A stretch of 64,000 nt of DNA from Streptomyces hokutonensis (lineage in GTDB: Bacteria; Actinomycetota; Actinomycetes; Streptomycetales; Streptomycetaceae): the NCBI RefSeq assembly GCF_000376565.1, contig NZ_BARG01000025.1, forward strand, positions 124,001-188,000. Reading direction: 5' to 3'. Below the pieces are notes generated by a model. That model ran no database searches and was not told where the DNA came from. It saw only the letters and a list, made by a program, of their open reading frames with translations. This document shows, piece after piece, positions 62,503 to 64,000 of the stretch. The stretch's first letter is position 1; each line of letters starts with the position of its first letter. The position numbers and the translations under genes are program-made.

Positions 62503-63477
62503 CTATGACCCCAACAGCCGCCGCAGCCAGGCCAGATGGGCGGCCCGGGCCGCCTGCGACAGCGCCGCTTGCGGGGCGAAGCCGTCGAAGCCGTGGAAGC
62601 CGCCGGGCCAGACGTGGAGTTCGGCGACGCCGCCCGCCTGCCAGAGGCGGGACGCGTAGGTGACGACTTCGTCGCGGAAGGTCTCCGCCGAGCCGACGTC
62701 GAGGAAGGCCGGGGGCAGGCCGGTGAGGTCCTCCGCGCGGGCCGGTGCGGCGTACGGGGACACGTCGGGGCCGCCGCGGCGGTCGCCGAGGAGCGCGGTC
62801 CAGCCGGTCTCGTTGGCCGTGCGGTCCCAGACGCCGACGCCGGCCATCTGGTGCGCGGAGGGGGTGTCGTTGCGGTCGTCGAGCATGGGGCACAGCAGCA
62901 ACTGGCCGATCGGGCGCGGGCCGCCGCGGTCCCGGGTGAGCAGGGCCAGCGCGGCACACAGGCCGCCGCCCGCGCTCGCGCCCATGACGATGATCCGCTC
63001 CGGGTCGCCGCCGATCTCCTTCGCGTGCTCCGCCGTCCACAGCAGACCGGCGTACACGTCCTCGATCGGCGCGGGGTGCGGGTGTTCGGGCGCCAGCCGG
63101 TACTCCACCGACACCACCACCGCGTCGAGCTCCCGCGCGTACTCCAGCGCCCCGGTCACCCCGACCCGCCTGTCGCCGAGCACCATGCCGCCGCCGTGCA
63201 CGTGATAGATGACGGGCAGCGGCCCGGTCGTCGCGGGCGCGGTCGGGCGGCCGATCAGCAGCGTGACGGCGGGCTCGCCCACCGGACCCGCCACCTCCCG
63301 GTCCTCGATGTCGAAGGCCCCGTCCAGGGTCAGATCCATCTGCATCGACTGCAGGATCATCGGACCGCGGCGGATCTCCTCGATGTCTTCCGGCGACATC
63401 CCGGGCGAGATGAACTCCTTGATCAACTCCAGCGCTGCGGCGAGTTCGGGGTCGAACGGGGGCGGGACGGACGTCAT
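62503..63477 (-). CDS. HSL-family alpha/beta hydrolase (esterase/lipase)
   Basis: A 324-residue esterase of the hormone-sensitive-lipase group. The oxyanion motif HVHGGGMVLGD lies near residue 95, the nucleophile Ser is in GASAGGGLCAAL, the acid is in DVGSAETFRDE and the His is in WPGGFHGFDGF. YRLAPEHPHPAPIEDVYAGL is also typical of the family. It cleaves short-chain esters. ATG with AGGAGA upstream. Divergent from the LLM oxidoreductase at the window's right end. Confidence 0.92.
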   Translation of the reverse strand: MTSVPPPFDPELAAALELIKEFISPGMSPEDIEEIRRGPMILQSMQMDLTLDGAFDIEDREVAGPVGEPAVTLLIGRPTAPATTGPLPVIYHVHGGGMVLGDRRVGVTGALEYARELDAVVVSVEYRLAPEHPHPAPIEDVYAGLLWTAEHAKEIGGDPERIIVMGASAGGGLCAALALLTRDRGGPRPIGQLLLCPMLDDRNDTPSAHQMAGVGVWDRTANETGWTALLGDRRGGPDVSPYAAPARAEDLTGLPPAFLDVGSAETFRDEVVTYASRLWQAGGVAELHVWPGGFHGFDGFAPQAALSQAARAAHLAWLRRLLGS

Positions 63478-63691
63478 GCGCTTCTCCTGACGCTGGGCGC
63501 GGCGGCTCGTACGGCCATACTCCGCGCGCCTACCCCCGATCCGCCCACCGCCGTCCGGCGGAACCTCCCCGCCGGACGGCGGGTGCCCGGCCGTACGGTC
63601 CGCCGCACAGCGCTTGACTTCGAGAACGCTCGAAGACCTACCGTCACGAAGGACGGTGAAGGTCCGGGCGAACTGTGGAACGGAGTCGGAC

Positions 63692-64000
63692 ATGCGGGTC
63701 GGTGTGCACATCAACCGGTTCAACCATCCCGGAGGGCCCGCGGCGATCGGGCCCGAGCTGGCCGCCGCGGGCGCCGCGGCCGAGGCGGCGGGCGTCAGCT
63801 GGCTGTCGGTGATGGACCACTACTTCCAGATGGAGTTCAACGGCGGCGCCGAGGACCCCATGCTGGAGGCCTACACGACACTGGGCTTCCTGGCCGGGCA
63901 CACCTCCACGGTCCGGCTCGGCGCGCTGGTGACCGGTGTGACGTACCGGAATCCGGGGCTGCTCGCGAAGATCGCCACCACGCTCGACGTGCTCTCCGGC
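63692..64000 (+). CDS. LLM-class (F420-dependent) oxidoreductase, 5' part
   Basis: The frame begins at ATG 63692 and runs off the window, giving 103 residues: MRVGVHINRFNHPGGPAAIG, then WLSVMDHYFQMEFNGG and VRLGALVTGVTYRNPGLLAKIA. These match the N-terminal half of LLM-family F420-dependent oxidoreductases, in which the MDH/YFQ region lies by the cofactor. The upstream region is shared with the divergent esterase. Cofactor preference for F420 rather than FMN is inferred from the type of sequence. Confidence 0.85.
   Translation, partial: MRVGVHINRFNHPGGPAAIGPELAAAGAAAEAAGVSWLSVMDHYFQMEFNGGAEDPMLEAYTTLGFLAGHTSTVRLGALVTGVTYRNPGLLAKIATTLDVLSG

Overview
The window has very high GC content, strong third-position G/C bias, many GTG starts, gene ends that overlap as ATGA or TGATG, and promoters reduced to a TANNNT-like -10 placed directly before the start codon. 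Together with an ergothioneine operon, mycothiol-type DinB genes, Tat-exported hydrolases and PucR regulators, this points to a Streptomyces chromosome, probably an arm region rich in metabolic and regulatory genes. I see no tRNA, rRNA, CRISPR array, transposase or prophage.

Layout. 1-9.8 kb: the 3' end of a GGDEF/EAL protein, a PQQ-repeat lipoprotein, a LysR regulator divergent from an sdhCAB succinate dehydrogenase operon, an olsB/olsA-like acyltransferase pair (ornithine lipid), then an Ala-rich leader peptide, a hairpin and a short alanyl-tRNA-synthetase-like gene. 9.8-19.4 kb: a UvrA2-like ABC protein divergent from a two-AAA-module Clp ATPase, an alcohol dehydrogenase, an LLM oxidoreductase, a ferredoxin-like protein, a HAD phosphatase, and an ArsR/AHSA1/RibD-like operon. 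19.4-24.1 kb: dodecin and egtABCD (ergothioneine). 24.3-29 kb: a bacterial PARG-like macrodomain hydrolase behind a small coupled ORF, a PemK/MazF-like protein, and an amidase/NfeD-like/flotillin cluster. 29.2-35.6 kb: a GH43-AbfB enzyme and a PucR-controlled NCS1 permease/NTF2/aldehyde dehydrogenase operon. 35.6-43.7 kb: an SMI1/KNR4 protein, a CPA2 antiporter, a Fic protein, an MFS exporter, and a CGNR regulator beside a DinB/C-S-lyase operon. 43.7-47.6 kb: the scar of a deleted TetR-MFS pair, a Tat-exported metallophosphatase, a tandem-repeat block derived from the 3' end of an MFS gene, and that MFS gene. 47.7-53.2 kb: an AraC (VirS-like) regulator, an ALDH-SDR-flavin monooxygenase operon and a divergent TetR. 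53.3-64 kb: an MMPL transporter, a secreted propeller protein, a DHA2 exporter divergent from an Lrp-type regulator, a DNase I-like/jacalin exoenzyme, a PucR regulator, an HSL-type esterase and the start of an LLM oxidoreductase.

Two features stand out. (1) Around the CGNR regulator and the DinB/C-S-lyase operon lie four copies of an inverted repeat, GTCACC-N9-GGTGAC. Two are perfect, and another covers the -10 of the regulator's own leaderless promoter. This looks like a small self-contained regulon, possibly for thiol conjugates. (2) Upstream of the truncated AlaRS-like gene sit an alanine-rich 22-residue leader ORF and a strong GC hairpin, the layout expected of ribosome-mediated attenuation. 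Both are inferred from sequence only.
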